Source: Bordetella genomosp. 5 (GTDB lineage Bacteria > Pseudomonadota > Gammaproteobacteria > Burkholderiales > Burkholderiaceae_B). Taken from it: a DNA stretch of 64,000 bases. Made by a program: the position numbers and the translations under genes. The notes beneath the pieces were generated by a model that saw only the letters and a program-made list of their open reading frames with translations, had not been told where the DNA came from and ran no database searches. Positions 63,107-64,000 of the stretch are shown here, one piece after another. Numbering within the stretch: position 1 is the stretch's first letter; each line of letters begins with the position of its first letter. The stretch spans positions 372,001-436,000 of the forward strand of contig NZ_NEVN01000009.1 of assembly GCF_002261475.1 (NCBI RefSeq). Reading direction: 5' to 3'.

Positions 63107-64000
63107 ATGAATGCTCAGATAGCCCTGATCCTCGGGCAGGATGGCCTGACCAACGGCGCGATCTACGCGCTGCTGGCCCTGGCCATTCTGCTCGTCTTCA
63201 CCGTCACGCGGGTGCTGTTCATCCCGCAGGGCGAATTCGTCGCCTTTGGCGCCCTCACCATGGCCGCGCTGCAGGCCGGCAAACCCGTGCTGCTGGTCTG
63301 GCTGGTGGTCGCGTTCGCCGTGGCGGAAGCGCTGGCCGATCTGCTGGCCCAGCGGCGCCGCTACGGCCGCATGCGGCCCGACTGGCGCTGGGGCGCGCGG
63401 CTGGTCTATCCGTTCGTGCTGGCGGGGCTGCTGTACACGCTGCCGCTGGCCGACTTGCCCATGGCGGTGCAGGCGCTGCTGACGCTGGCGATCGTGGTTC
63501 CGCTCGGCCCTCAGCTCTACCGGCTGTTCTATCAACCGATCGCGGCGGCTTCCACGCTGGTGCTGCTGATCGTTTCGGTCGCGGTGCACCTGGCGCTGGT
63601 CGGCCTGGGCCTGCTGGCATTCGGCGCCGAGGGCGCGCGCACGCGCCCCTTCTCGGACGCGCAGTTCGCGCTCGGCCCGCTCAACGTCAATAGCCAGGCG
63701 CTGTGGGTGCTGGCCGTGTCGCTGGTGCTGATCCTGGTGCTCTACCAGTTCTTCGAACGCACCATGTATGGCAAAGCGTTGCGGGCGGCCGCCTTCAATC
63801 GCGCCGGTGCGCGGCTGATGGGGATCTCGCCGGTGTTCGCCGGCCGCATCACCTTCCTGTTGGCGGGCCTGATCGGCACCGTCTCCGGCATCCTGATCGC
63901 GCCGATCACCACCATGTATTTCGATTCGGGCTTTCTCGTCAGCCTCAAGGGCTTCGTGGGCGCCATCATCGGCGGCCTGGTGAGCTACCCCGTGGCGGCC
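63107..64000 (+). CDS. LivH-type ABC transporter permease, 3' end outside the window
   Basis: The open frame from ATG 63107 gives 298 residues to the window end without a stop. NGAIYALLALAILLVFTVTRVLFIPQGEFVAFGAL-type start (first part LTNGAIYALLALAILLVF) is LivH-like. Coupling loop TMYGKALRAAAFNRAGARLMGI near residue 222 and SGFLVSLKGFVGAIIGGL near 275 follow the family. An unusual stretch of about 60 residues (QRRRYGRMRPDWRWGARL onward) splits the N-terminal half. It begins 24 bp after the binding-protein gene; livM/G/F genes are expected beyond the window. Confidence 0.88.
   Translation, partial: MNAQIALILGQDGLTNGAIYALLALAILLVFTVTRVLFIPQGEFVAFGALTMAALQAGKPVLLVWLVVAFAVAEALADLLAQRRRYGRMRPDWRWGARLVYPFVLAGLLYTLPLADLPMAVQALLTLAIVVPLGPQLYRLFYQPIAAASTLVLLIVSVAVHLALVGLGLLAFGAEGARTRPFSDAQFALGPLNVNSQALWVLAVSLVLILVLYQFFERTMYGKALRAAAFNRAGARLMGISPVFAGRITFLLAGLIGTVSGILIAPITTMYFDSGFLVSLKGFVGAIIGGLVSYPVAA

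Noticed and set aside
61934-64000. Assigning the terminal importer to branched-chain amino acids.
   Set aside because: The Liv-type fold is shared by importers for aromatic acids, urea and amides, and the operon context argues for an aromatic substrate.

Overview
This window reads as chromosomal DNA of a high-GC betaproteobacterium of the Burkholderiales, most like Alcaligenaceae (Bordetella/Achromobacter type). The reasons are the purK-purE-purC and class II fba neighbourhood, an 88-residue second IF-1, a Bug-type periplasmic binding protein, several branched-chain-type ABC importers, and tightly packed high-GC operons with frequent ATGA overlaps. The genus is an inference. I saw no tRNA, rRNA, insertion sequence, phage gene or CRISPR array.

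Layout. 1-4.1 kb (minus strand): housekeeping genes, a truncated TsaC/Sua5 gene, purK, purE, a small membrane pair (DsbB-like plus DUF5993-like) and purC. 4.4-16.1 kb: an accessory block. A GFA-fold gene is followed by a ten-gene minus-strand operon (aminotransferase, M29/NicX-like metalloenzyme, enoyl-CoA hydratase, CoA-transferase, LivK-H-M-G-F importer, amidase) with a divergent FadR-type GntR regulator and a half-site array between them. 16.1-19.3 kb: stacked repeats and terminator, fba, and a dicarboxylate/amino-acid symporter. 19.3-31.6 kb: a complete phosphonate locus. phnGHIJKLM (minus) diverges from phnF (plus). A second plus-strand unit carries a PhnM paralogue, a DUF1045 2H phosphoesterase and phnN. 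The importer genes phnCDE lie on the minus strand. HutC-type operator matches sit in front of phnG and in front of the second phnM.

31.8-38 kb: single genes (GFA-fold protein, infA paralogue with a long leader, coiled-coil protein, glycine-zipper lipoprotein, isochorismatase-like hydrolase, ettA, EamA transporter, acidic protein), several bounded by clear intrinsic terminators. 38.1-47.6 kb: one minus-strand peptide operon (Bug protein, serine hydrolase, gamma-glutamyltransferase, then dipeptide-type ABC importer genes) with a divergent LysR regulator.

48.7-64 kb: a MarR regulator divergent from a long plus-strand catabolic operon running off the window. It encodes a 2-oxoacid:ferredoxin oxidoreductase pair, a PDR-type reductase, Rieske oxygenase alpha and beta, a CoA ligase, a thiolase-like protein without the usual Cys, a DUF35/OB-fold-SDR fusion, a KynB/isatin-hydrolase-type cyclase, an SDR, and the start of a Liv-type importer. 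The gene set suggests an aromatic, possibly indolic, acid or 2-oxo acid taken up and degraded through CoA thioesters. This operon is the best candidate here for an undescribed system.
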